In this document: positions 22,062 to 30,924 of the stretch, in pieces | Numbering within the stretch: position 1 is the first letter of the stretch | Layout of the letters: every line of letters starts with the position of its first letter | DNA from: Yamagishiella unicocca | Lineage: Eukaryota; Chlorophyta; Chlorophyceae; Chlamydomonadales; Volvocaceae | Direction of reading: 5' to 3' | Length of the DNA: 64,000 nucleotides | Assembly: GCA_003116995.1 (NCBI GenBank) | Contig: BDSL01000026.1 | Location: forward strand, 1 to 64,000 | Notes under the pieces: model-generated | What the model saw: the letters and a program-made list of their open reading frames with translations, nothing else | Databases searched by the model: none | What the model was told of the DNA's origin: nothing | Position numbers and translations under genes: made by a program

Positions 22062-23148
22062 TATACCCCACATTCTACCTGGGACAGAGGAAGTGGGGTC
22101 CATGCTCACCGCACGGTTGGGGTGGCGGTTGGGCGGGGGGGAGCCGCTGGCGCTGCGGGATATGACTGTTCGGGTTGGGACGGCTGTGCAATTGGTCGAG
22201 TTCGCGGACGCCCGGCGGGCCGCGCATGAGAAATTTGTGCGCGAAGCGCTTGGGGGGACCGGGCCTGTCCTGCCAGCGGCCCTGAATGCCTTGCAGCTAG
22301 TGTTCCGGCGGCTCTGGTCTGGCATGAAGTGGGAGCCGGCCTATAAGGAGGGATGGTGGCGGTTGGCTGTGGATGGGATCCCCCTCCTCGGGAACTCTCA
22401 TATGCGGACGGCAGCAGCAGCCCCTTGTGGGTGCGGTGTGCCGGCTGGAGAGTCTTCAGGGGCGGGTACCCCCCGCTTACACCACTTTTGGTTCTGCCCG
22501 GTGGCTCAAGCAGTGACTGCCCAACTCGAGACCCAGCTCGGTGCAGGGGTGACACGGGCGCAAGTTTGGTTGGTGCAAGCACCTATCGGGGTACAGTCTT
22601 GCGTCTGGGATGTAGTAGTCCTGGCGGCTATTACTGCCATGGAGGTGGGGCGCCGTTTTATGGCCGCGGCCTTGAAAAGGGCGGGGGCTGGTGGTCCCCC
22701 TCTTACTCCGGGTAGTGGTCTTCTGGATCGCGCCGTTCGCCGTGGGGTGGTGGAGTTTTGGGCCCTTTTGAGGGGCTTTGCTGCGCTGGGGCTTCCCCAG
22801 AAAGGCTGGGATGCAGTGGGGCCTCGGCATCCTTTCTTGCGGGTTGTCGCCAATCGCCTTGTGTGCGGGGGACCGGCTGAGGTACTGGTGGATTCCTGAT
22901 CGGCTCGGGTTGTCTTGGGGAGCGGGGTTTCCCGTGCTTCATACTTTCTGGCTATATAAGCGTGTTGAGCCCTGCTAGGGGTCCGTGCATTATGGGATGA
23001 GAGGTGGCGGGTTCCGATGTTTGCACCGTTGCGGCGCTTCACTGGTTCGTCGGGTGCTGGGCTGTTAGGTTGGTTGGCGGCCAGTTCCTGATAGGGGAGC
23101 CTCTAGTGCAAATTCCCCCTGGGGTGCTGGCTGCTGCTCTGTATGCCT

Positions 23149-23289
23149 ACGGCCTGTCAACTTGGTGTTCTGGTGGTTTGCCTTTGTTTCGGTGCATGTC
23201 GGTATTTGTTTCCTCCGTCTTGTTCAGTGTCAGGCGATGCGCCCGATGGTTCTACCTCTTGGTCTGGAACCCACTGTAACCGTTACAAC
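23149..23289 (-). repeat. Right arm of 141-bp inverted repeat
   Basis: Mirror of 17221-17361 with one mismatch. Its first ten bases (ACGGCCTGTC) are also the last ten of the LINE, and it ends at ..CCACTGTAACCGTTACAAC. It lies about 0.5 kb upstream of the first visible PPDK exon. Confidence 0.95.
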
Positions 23290-23302
23290 CACCACAATGA
23301 AT

Positions 23303-23690
23303 CGATGTCTTGAAAGGTTACAAGGACCCACTGGAAAGTTTGTTTCTGTCCCTTTTCCGCATTGTTTTCGGCCACTTTGTAGAGATCGATCTACGGCACT
23401 GCACTTCCTTGCGTTTGGGACCCACTGTTGCTGCGAAGCACTTGAACCGGTGTCTTGTCATGGTTACAAGGACCCTCTGGAAACAGTGGGACAGGGTTAC
23501 AGGTAGGGACCCAAAGTCAAAGAGTTTCCCCGTCGATTTCGGGATTGTGTTTGGCCAATCTGACGATTAGGATGCACGGCACTAGCCCGTCGCGTGCGTT
23601 CGGGAGCGTTCGGGAGCGTGTCTTGGCATGGTTACAGGGACCCACTGGAAACTTTGTTTCTGTCCCTTTTCCGCATTTCCGCATTTCCCT
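23303..23690. repeat. Dispersed repeat, three related blocks upstream of PPDK exons
   Basis: Blocks near 23305, 23450 and 23622 share GTCTTG..GGTTACA, GGACCCACTGGAAA and, in two of them, TTTGTTTCTGTCCCTTTTC with CGCATT. Similar pieces (GTTTTCGGCCA, TTTGGGACCC) recur near 30340. They look like remnants of the inverted-repeat family flanking the LINE. Confidence 0.7.
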
Positions 23691-23773
23691 CGTCACGTGT
23701 GGCTTCCGCCCCGTCCTTAACCCCTCCCCCAGCCGTCCTCACGCCCTCCTCGCCCCCCCACCCACGGTCCCAG

Positions 23774-26455
23774 GCGCGAGGCTGCCCGAGGAGCTGATTG
23801 CCGAGGTCCGCACCGCCGTAGCTACCGTGGAGGCTGAGATGGGCCTCAAGTTCGGCGACCCCGCCGCGCCGCTGCTCTTCTCCGTTCGCTCCGGCGCAGC
23901 GGTGAGGACCGCCGCAGCAGCAGCCTACGGACTGGTTGGGCATCCGCAACGTCCGCTGCGAAGCAAGCAGTGTCGCGCACCTAAACTACCAAGGATTAGG
24001 AGGCCCACACCCGTTTGTGTTTTCCGCTGCCCGCCCTGCCGGCCCTGGTTACGCTTTGCCACGCCACCCCAAGCTGCTCTCAGCCATTAATCCTATCGCC
24101 TACCCCACACGCAATCCGCCACGTGTCCCATTTAACCCAAATCCACCCTTTTCCGCGCTGGAAACGCCACCACTCCCAACCCCGCCACTGGCTACGCCCC
24201 CGACTGTAACAACTACTGGCCCCTCGTCCACAGGTTTCCATGCCCGGCATGATGGACACGGTGCTCAACCTCGGCCTAAACGACACCGTGTTAGAGGGCT
24301 TTGCCGCCAAGTACGGCTCTAGATTCGCGCTGGACTGCTACAGGTGCTCTGATGGTGGTGGTGGTGGTGGGCTGCACATACCAGCAAAGGGGCTCAGTGC
24401 ATGACCAGCAAAGGGGCTCAGTGCATGACCAATCGGAGCTGCGTTAGTTGGTCTTTCAGTTGCAAATCAGCTGGCATAACCCTTGCCTCATCTGCTGCCG
24501 ACATATACGGGACAACCGTTTTGCATAATTTACAAATTGCGACCATTCCCCCGGCGCATCGCACATGTTCTTCCTGACCTCTGCCTGCTGCTGCCTGCCT
24601 CCGGCCCCCACCCTGCCCCGCAGGCGCCTGCTGCAGATGTTTGGCGATGTGGTGCTTGGCATTCCTCACGAGGACTTCGAGGTCAAGCTCACGGCGCTCA
24701 AGGCCGCCCGCGGCGTGCAGTACGACGTGCAGATGGACGCCGACGACCTGCGCCAGCTGGTGGCCGAGTACAAGGAGGTGTACGGCAAGCACGGCATGGC
24801 GCTCCCCCAGGACCCGTGGGAGCAGATGTTCATGGGGATCAACGCCGTGTTCAAGTGAGTAAGGAGAGAGAGGGAGGGGGGAGAGCCGTTTCCGGCGGTG
24901 AGCCGTTGGTAGTTGGTGGTTGTAGGCTGCATGTAATTGACAATAGGGGGTTGGTTGGGGCATGTCAGCGCGTTGGTCGCGCGGTGGCGGTGGGATGTAT
25001 GGTGGTGGTGGAAGGAGGGTGTTTTGTGTTTTGGGTTTAGCCGCCACGAGCCGCAAAGAGGAGCCAGTGGGGAATCTGGAAGGGCGCGGGTCCGTGGTTC
25101 GTCCATTGGTGACTTCCGACGATGTGCTTGAGCCGTTCTGGCTCCCTTGTAATACTCGCATTCTGCTGCCGCCCACTGCCTGAATCCAGATCCTGGAACA
25201 TTCCTCGCGCCATCAAGTACCGCGAGATCAACAAGATCACCGGGCTCAAGGGCACAGCCGTCAACGTGCAGGTGCGCCGAGTGTGACTGACTGACTGACT
25301 GACTGACTGACTGACTGACTGACTGACTGACTGACTGGGTGACTGACTGGCGGAGCGAACAGCGACAAGCAATCCAGGGCCCTGGATGAAAGCTTCCAGT
25401 GCAGATAGACTCAGGTTTAAGAACACCAGGAAGATTGGCATGCTTCTTGCGTCTTCCACACTCGTGCCTTTTGGTCTGGAACCCACCGTAACTCGTACAA
25501 CTACTACTCGTGCCTCGCGCGGCGTTCCACTTCGGTCGCAGCCAGTCGCGCCACCTGCAACGGAAACCAAACCAGCCCGACTTTCTTAACGACTGGGATC
25601 CACAACCTTGCGCTCGGTACCTGCCCTGCTGGCGGACGAACGGCGGCCCCGCAGACCATGGTGTACGGCAACATGGGCGACACCAGCGGCACCGGCGTGT
25701 GCTTCACCCGCAACCCTGCCAACGGCGACCGCGAGCTGTTCGGCGAGTTCCTCATCATCAACGCGCAGGGCGAGGATGTGGTGGCCGGCATCCGCACCCC
25801 CATGCCCATCAAGCTCATGGCGGACGTCATGCCGCCCATATACACGGAGCTGGTGGCCAACACCACCATGCTGGAGCGACACATGAAGGACATGCAGGTG
25901 CGCTGCGGGGAGGGGAGGGAGGAGAGGAGAGGGAGTGCTGGAGGCGCCTGGGCTGGTACCTGCCCTCTCCCCACCTGCCCTCTCCCCACCTGCCCTCTCC
26001 CCACCTGCCCTCTCCCCGCCTGCCCTCTGCCGCACGTGTGCCGCAGGACGTGGAGTTCACCTTGCAGGAGGGCCGGCTGTTCATGCTGCAGTGCCGCAAC
26101 GGCAAGCGCACCGGCACGGCGGCTCTGCGCATCGCCCTGGACCTGGAGGGGGAGGGGCTCATCAGCAAGGACGAGGCGGTGCTCATGGTGGAGCCTCGAC
26201 ACCTGGACCAGCTGCTGCACCCGCAGTTCGAGGATGAGAAGAAGTACGCCAAGGACGTCATAACCCGGGGCCTGGCGGCGTCGCCTGGTGGGTGCACGTC
26301 GTGCTGGCTCTGTAACGTACGGCACCGCCGGGTGCTGCAGGAGATTTAGGGTTTTAGGGGTTGACAGCTCCCCATGACACCCTGCAATTACTGCCACCTG
26401 TCGCTGCTGGGTTTTGTGGGGCCTGACGTGCCCTGCAGGCGCCGCCGTGGGTCGC
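23774..26455 (+). pseudogene. Pyruvate, phosphate dikinase, ATP-grasp part only
   Basis: PPDK interconverts pyruvate, ATP and Pi with PEP, AMP and PPi. Seven plus-strand exons are readable: 23774-23901 (ARLPEELIAEV..FSVRSGAA), 24234-24343 ([17 protein letters not shown]), 24624-24854 (MFGDVVLGIPHEDFEVKL), 25190-25271 ([18 protein letters not shown]), 25655-25897 ([18 protein letters not shown] and [20 protein letters not shown]), 26047-26287 ([16 protein letters not shown]) and the start of one at 26439 (AAVGR). Phases and splice sites agree throughout. Missing are the first 60-70 residues, the swivelling phosphohistidine domain with its GGMTSHAAV motif, and the whole PEP/pyruvate barrel. Similarity stops a few codons into the last exon, about 190 bp before the CCA tract. 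Transposons fill the upstream side. It is most likely a broken copy, or one half of a rearranged gene. Confidence 0.88.
25284..25340. repeat. GACT tetranucleotide repeat in PPDK intron
   Basis: About twelve GACT units start 13 bp after the donor of the exon ending at 25271, with one GGGT interruption. Bases 25968-26030 in the next-but-one intron hold four to five 15-bp CTGCCCTCTCCCCAC units. Confidence 0.9.
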
Positions 26456-26641
26456 ATTCAGGCAGCTTACGAAGCCCAATGCCATCAGTCTATGTCGAAC
26501 CCGTTGCGGGTTTGTTATCGGTCACAGCCACTCGGCCCACGGAACTATGTGTAACTGTGTTCCTCCACAATCACGTCCGCATGTGTTCGAGGCAGGGCTT
26601 ACTCATGACCCTAAGGCCTCAGTCCTCACCTGTGCCACACT

Positions 26642-27079
26642 CACCACCACCACCACCACCACCACCACCACCACCACCACCACCACCACCACCACCACCA
26701 CCACCACCACCACCACCACCACCACCACCACCACCACCACCACCACCACCACCACCACCACCACCACCACCACCACCACCACCACCACCACCACCACCAC
26801 CACCACCACCACCACCACCACCACCACCACCACCACCACCACCACCACCACCACCACCACCACCACCACCACCACCACCACCACCACCACCACCACCACC
26901 ACCACCACCACCACCACCACCACCACCACCACCACCACCACCACCACCACCACCACCACCACCACCACCACCACCACCACCACCACGACCACCACCACCA
27001 CCACCACCACCACCACCACCACCACCACCACCACCACCACCACCACCACCACCACCACCACCACCACCACCACCACCAC
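26642..27079. repeat. 438-bp CCA/TGG trinucleotide tract
   Basis: The tract has 146 near-perfect CAC/CCA triplets, with one visible substitution (C to G at 26987). The very long poly-Pro, poly-Thr and poly-Val open frames over it are artefacts of the repeat. Confidence 0.98.
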
Positions 27080-27222
27080 GTAGCTAGACGCCGGCGGTTA
27101 GCCCGGTGCCAGAATTACAGAAAGACGACAGAAATGATTCGTGTCACGAACGGTGTTACGGATAACCGTCAGACGGAGTTACTGGCAAACGCCGTCTGAC
27201 TGGGTTACGCTAACACCCTCAC

Positions 27223-27314
27223 GGGTTTCTAGCACCCAGTTCGTAGTTCGTAACATGCCCGTGATGGTGTTAGCACGGGCATGTTACGAACTACGAACTG
27301 GGTGCTAGAAACCC
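27223..27314. repeat. Perfect 41-bp-arm palindrome, 10-nt loop
   Basis: The arms 27223-27263 and 27274-27314 are exact reverse complements, separated by ATGGTGTTAG. Half-site landmarks are GGGTTTCTAGCACCCAG and CATGCCCGTG. As RNA or single-stranded DNA it would form a very stable hairpin. Confidence 0.97.
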
Positions 27315-27365
27315 CCGCCCGACATTGAGCCGTAGCAACTGACAGAAGCCGTTTTGGCTCCCTTA

Positions 27366-27384
27366 GCAACAGGGTATAAATACC
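27366..27384 (+). promoter_or_regulatory. TATA box
   Basis: TATAAATA lies centrally in the palindrome CAGGGTATAAATACCCTG, about 60 bp right of the large hairpin. It is the best core-promoter match in the intergenic DNA I examined and would drive rightward (or, being palindromic, possibly leftward) transcription of the LTR-like block. Confidence 0.55.
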
Positions 27385-27952
27385 CTGGGGAGGAATTGGG
27401 ACATAACTGAGTACTTACGAAGCTCTTTGGATCTCAACTTGACGGGGCGAACCCGTCCTAAGACTTATTCGCTGCTTACGCGGCTCGAATCACAACATTT
27501 TGGAGTCTTAGGCTCAGTTCGCCTAAGCAATCGCTCAGAACCATAGTCCCACAGTGCCCGGCCATCCGTGCCGCAAACCTTGCAGCACTACAGGCCTCGA
27601 CTAGGTTAAGGACTGTCCAGCTACCATCCTGGTTACCAGCCCCCCCCCTCAGCGAGGCCTCGTCAACTAAACAAATCCGGTAGAGCTGCGGGGCCTGCCA
27701 GCGGATGCCTTCCCCTCAGATGCCTCCGGGACGTCCACCGCTGCGTGCACAGCGACACTGAGCGAGGGAGTTGTGAGTGCCATGGTGGCCCGGTGGCCCC
27801 GTGGGGTCACGACTGCCCAACCCATCACCAACGAGTCCCCTGCCCTGCCCTGCCTACCACCGCCAAGCAGCGCCAAGCCGGCGCCGCGGGCACATGGGCC
27901 GGCTTCCCGCCGCAGCCCAGTAAGTAGTACCCCAGTGACGGAATGGTTGTTG

Positions 27953-28013
27953 TAGTTGTTACAGTGGGCCTCAGACCTTAAAAAGTAGAGCCATCGGGCG
28001 CATCGCCTGACAT
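27953..28013 (+). repeat. Partial copy of the inverted-repeat family
   Basis: About 60 bp match the outer part of 17221-17361: TTGTTACAGTGGGCC, CAGACC and AGAGCCATCGGGCGCATCGCC. Similarity ends at CTGACA. With the right-end piece at 25457-25500 it may delimit another degraded element around the last PPDK exons and the CCA tract. Confidence 0.75.
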
Positions 28014-28180
28014 GGTGTTGTGTCCGGCGCTTTCCTTGCGTACGGTACGAGGCTCGCGGTTTGAAGTACACGAGGAAGTAAGACACGAGGTACCAAAGGC
28101 TCGACGACTTATCCCTCCCATGTCCAGCAACCGAAGAATCCATCAATTGCTCGTTTTGCCCCATCGCATGCCGTAGCAGC

Positions 28181-29100
28181 AGCAGGTGCCCCGCAAAGTC
28201 TCAGCTGACGCCGGCGCAGCAGCAGGTGCCCCGCAAAGTCTCAGCTGACACCGGCGCAGCAGCAGGTGCCCCGCAAAGTCTCAGCTGACGCCAGCGCAGC
28301 AGCAGGTGCCCCGCAAAGTCTCAGCTGGCACCGGCGCAGCAGCAGGTGCCCCGCAAAGTCTCAGCTGGCACCGGCGCAGCAGCAGGTGCCCCGCAAAGTC
28401 TCAGCTGGCACCGGCGCAGCAGCAGGTGCCCCGCAAAGTCTCAGCTGGCACCGGCGCAGCAGCAGGTGCCCCGCAAAGTCTCAGCTGGCACCGGCGCAGC
28501 AGCAGGTGCCCCGCAAAGTCTCAGCTGGCACCGGCGCAGCAGCAGGTGCCCCGCAAAGTCTCAGCTGGCACCGGCGCAGCAGCAGGTGCCCCGCAAAGTC
28601 TCAGCTGACGCCGGCGCAGCAGTAGGTGCCCCGCAAAGTCTCAGCTGACACCGGCGCAGCAGCAGGTGCCCCGCAAAGTCTCAGCTGGCACCGGCGCAGC
28701 AGCAGGTGCCCCGCAAAGTCTCAGCTGGCACCGGCGCAGCAGTAGGTGCCCCGCAAAGTCTCAGCTGGCACCGGCGCAGCAGTAGGTGCCCCGCAAAGTC
28801 TCAGCTGGCACCGGCGCAGCAGCAGGTGCCCCGCAAAGTCTCAGCTGACGCCGGCGCAGCATTAGGTGCCCCGCAAAGTCTCAGCTGACACCGGCGCAGC
28901 AGCAGGTGCCCCGCAAAGTCTCAGCTGGCACCGGCGCAGCAGCAGGTGCCCCGCAAAGTCTCAGCTGACACCGGCGCAGCAGCAGGTGCCCCGCAAAGTC
29001 TCAGCTGGCACCGGCGCAGCAGCAGGTGCCCCGCAAAGTCTCAGCTGGCACCGGCGCAGCAGCAGGTGCCCCGCAAAGTCTCAGCTGGCACTGGCGCAGC
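28181..29100. repeat. 40-bp minisatellite, 23 copies
   Basis: The unit has AGCAGGTGCCCCGCAAAGTC followed by TCAGCTGGCACCGGCGCAGC. Copies are nearly identical and vary mainly at one GGCA/GACG/GACA site and at AGCAGG/AGTAGG. As 40 is not divisible by 3 and the unit has no plus-strand stop, all three plus frames are open across it, giving false ORFs. Confidence 0.97.
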
Positions 29101-29104
29101 AGCA

Positions 29105-30924
29105 GCCTCACCGGCATCCGAACCGCACCGCACTCGCACCGCACCGTGCACGACCTGCCGCAGCTGTCCCCGTGGCCATCACACAGCACAACACCACTGC
29201 GAACACCGCCACCTTCCGAGCCACGAGGGTGTAGGTCGGTGTCGATGTTGATCTGGAGGACCCACAGCAGCTTGGTGGTGCTGGTCAGGGAGTTCACCGA
29301 CCGTCCCCACACCCCTGCGTGTGAGGAACACATATGTGGGAAGTATCGTGACGCCCAACGGGAGCAGCCGGGGGATCAGATTGCTTCGGTGGCGCCGTGC
29401 CTGAAATGAGACGGACAGTCCTAGAGAGGCAGCGCCGGTACGGGACAGGGGATGCGGATATGGGTTAAACGGAAAGAGCGCGCCGTTGTCCCCTACGCGC
29501 ACACCGGGACGGGGATTTGTGTGTTTGGATCTGGGTTGGCGAGGGGTTCCTACTGACGGCTGCCGGTCACCAGGATTGAGAGCGTGGGCTTACAGGAAAC
29601 GTTTCGGAGGGAGCATGGAGGGAGCGTGTTGCGCCAGGTGCGTAGGATTTAAGCAATGGCCACTGGGTAGGGAAGGGCGCGCCAGCGTAGGAGACCCCTC
29701 TTCGTTCCGCAGCTCAATGACCGGTCGAGGCTTTGTGCTTATGATCGTTGCTTGTGAAGTAAGGGAAGGCAGGGTAGAAGCGGGTGGCCTCACCATGCAA
29801 TCGTCCCCAGCAGCTCCCCACCACGACAATGACCCTGGAGATGAACGAAAGCCATGGGACACAGACGACACATCTTCGCTGCTCCGAAAGTTTGATATAA
29901 AGCGTTGTAATAAGTCGCACATGTTGTCACCCTTTCCCGCTGTCGTGCGGGTTGTGCGCGTCCTTTTGCGGTGCCTGGCGGTTGGCTGCGCTTTTGCGGC
30001 TTGAATGCTGTCTTGGGCGAGGTGGCGTTTGTTGCTTGTGCTTTTTGCGGCTTTCCTGTGCTCTTCGGGGCGTCTGCTGGGTTCAGCCCTGGCTGTCGTA
30101 TGGTGAGGCCTGGCATGGGCCTTTATTTCCTCTTGTCCTGGGTTCGCCCGGGCTTGGGATCACTATAACATCTTATCACCAGCTGCAGTCTAGGCTGGCC
30201 ATAGCTCGGTTTGTGGTTGGCGTCGCTTATTGCTGGTAGCATAGCTTATTTAGCACGTGCGGTTAGCGCATAGCTGTTTTCAAAACCGTCATAAATTGTA
30301 ACATCTCAAGGGAAGCTTGTTTGCGCGCCTTTTTTAATTTGTTTTCGGCCATTCTGTGCAATAGTTCCACGGCATTAGAGTGGCATGTGTTTGGGACCCG
30401 ATATACGTACATCGTATGCAACGAGGCGCACCAACCCGCTCGCGGGAGCAACGCAAAAAACAGAACATTCCCCGGCCCAGAAGGGCCTGTTGAGGCATGA
30501 ACACTCTTCTAGTAGGTAATACGAGAGATTCTTAAAAAGTGTCACTGCAAAGTACGACAGCGCACAAACGCGATGATCCGAGTATGTCCCGCAGTACAGC
30601 TCTACACCCGGCTCTCTCATCTGCTGCTGATGAGATGTTACAGTGTCCGTAACCCAGGACGAACCTAGGCCAAGAAGAGGGGGTAATGGTTACGCTCGAG
30701 GGGTCTATTGTTACAATCGAATCCGGAATCCTACACATACAGTACGGGTACACAGCTTGGAGGGGTTTATTGCCAAAGCTGGACGCATATTAGCGCGATT
30801 GTTAGAACGTAATTAGAAAAATTTACTATACATTACCAGAAGGCGTACCTGGCCTTTCTACTGCACCAAGACGACCTTTGCGAATCCGCCGCTCCTATCC
30901 TGCAGCCGTAAAAGCGAGGAATCC
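29105..30924. other. No recognised gene
   Basis: Open frames here (for example 29486-30004, plus) have weak codon bias and no domain I can name. Bases 29940-30160 have GT-rich sequence of 3'-UTR-like composition. Pieces near 30310-30400 resemble the repeat upstream of PPDK. Confidence 0.4.

Larger units (their letters stand above)
17546..22899 (+). pseudogene. LINE ORF2: APE endonuclease, reverse transcriptase, zinc knuckle (interrupted)
   Basis: Three coding blocks, 17546-19750, 20246-21511 and 22075-22899, stay in one frame if the two insertions and one copy of each duplication are ignored, about 1430 codons in all. The N-terminal block has the APE endonuclease signatures VGTHNLGG, VCLQETHH, VGDFNFV, SRLDRLYVS and TPSDHR. 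The reverse transcriptase follows: PGKSPGWDGIPSELYK, SYRPITLLCTDYRVLTKVLA, LAFLDIAKAYDSVDR, GVRQGCPLAPLLYL, then, after the TRIM, QFADDTQVLLEG, whose DD is the catalytic pair. The C-terminal block has CGCGVPAGE..HHFWFCPVAQA, a Cys/His knuckle of the zf-RVT type. As it stands the ORF ends in the TRIM at 19810. The 5' start is uncertain (GTG at 17546; an ATG at 17397 is in another frame). Confidence 0.92.
17362..23158 (+). mobile_element. Non-LTR retrotransposon (LINE), near full length, with two nested insertions
   Basis: The element runs from just inside the left inverted-repeat arm to the shared 3' end ..TACGGCCTGTC. It has a 5' leader (17362-17545), one long ORF, a stop at 22899 and a 3' UTR of about 260 bp with no obvious poly(A) tail. 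A TRIM (19751-20240) and a SINE (21512-22061) interrupt the ORF, each with its own target-site duplication. Apart from these, I see no stop or frameshift, so the LINE was probably intact until recently. The decayed relative at 1872-3045 shares the 3' end exactly. Confidence 0.9.
27154..27497 (+). mobile_element. Candidate LTR with promoter and large palindromes
   Basis: The block starts TGTTACGG and ends CACAACA. It is followed by TTT and TGGAGTCTTAGGC, which could be a tRNA primer-binding site. Inside are an imperfect 25-bp inverted repeat (about 27152-27217), a perfect 41-bp-arm palindrome (27223-27314) and a TATA box in GGGTATAAATACCC at about 27372. TATA box plus TG..CA ends plus primer site suggest a solo or truncated LTR. 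No second LTR, gag or pol was found, so it could instead be the end of another promoter-bearing element. Confidence 0.45.

Noticed and set aside
26374..27087. Very long Pro-, Thr- and Val-rich open frames
   Set aside because: They arise only from the CCA trinucleotide tract and have no independent coding signal.
28181..29100. Regular 40-bp repeats as a CRISPR array
   Set aside because: There are no unique spacers; the units are contiguous and nearly identical, and the context is eukaryotic. It is a minisatellite.
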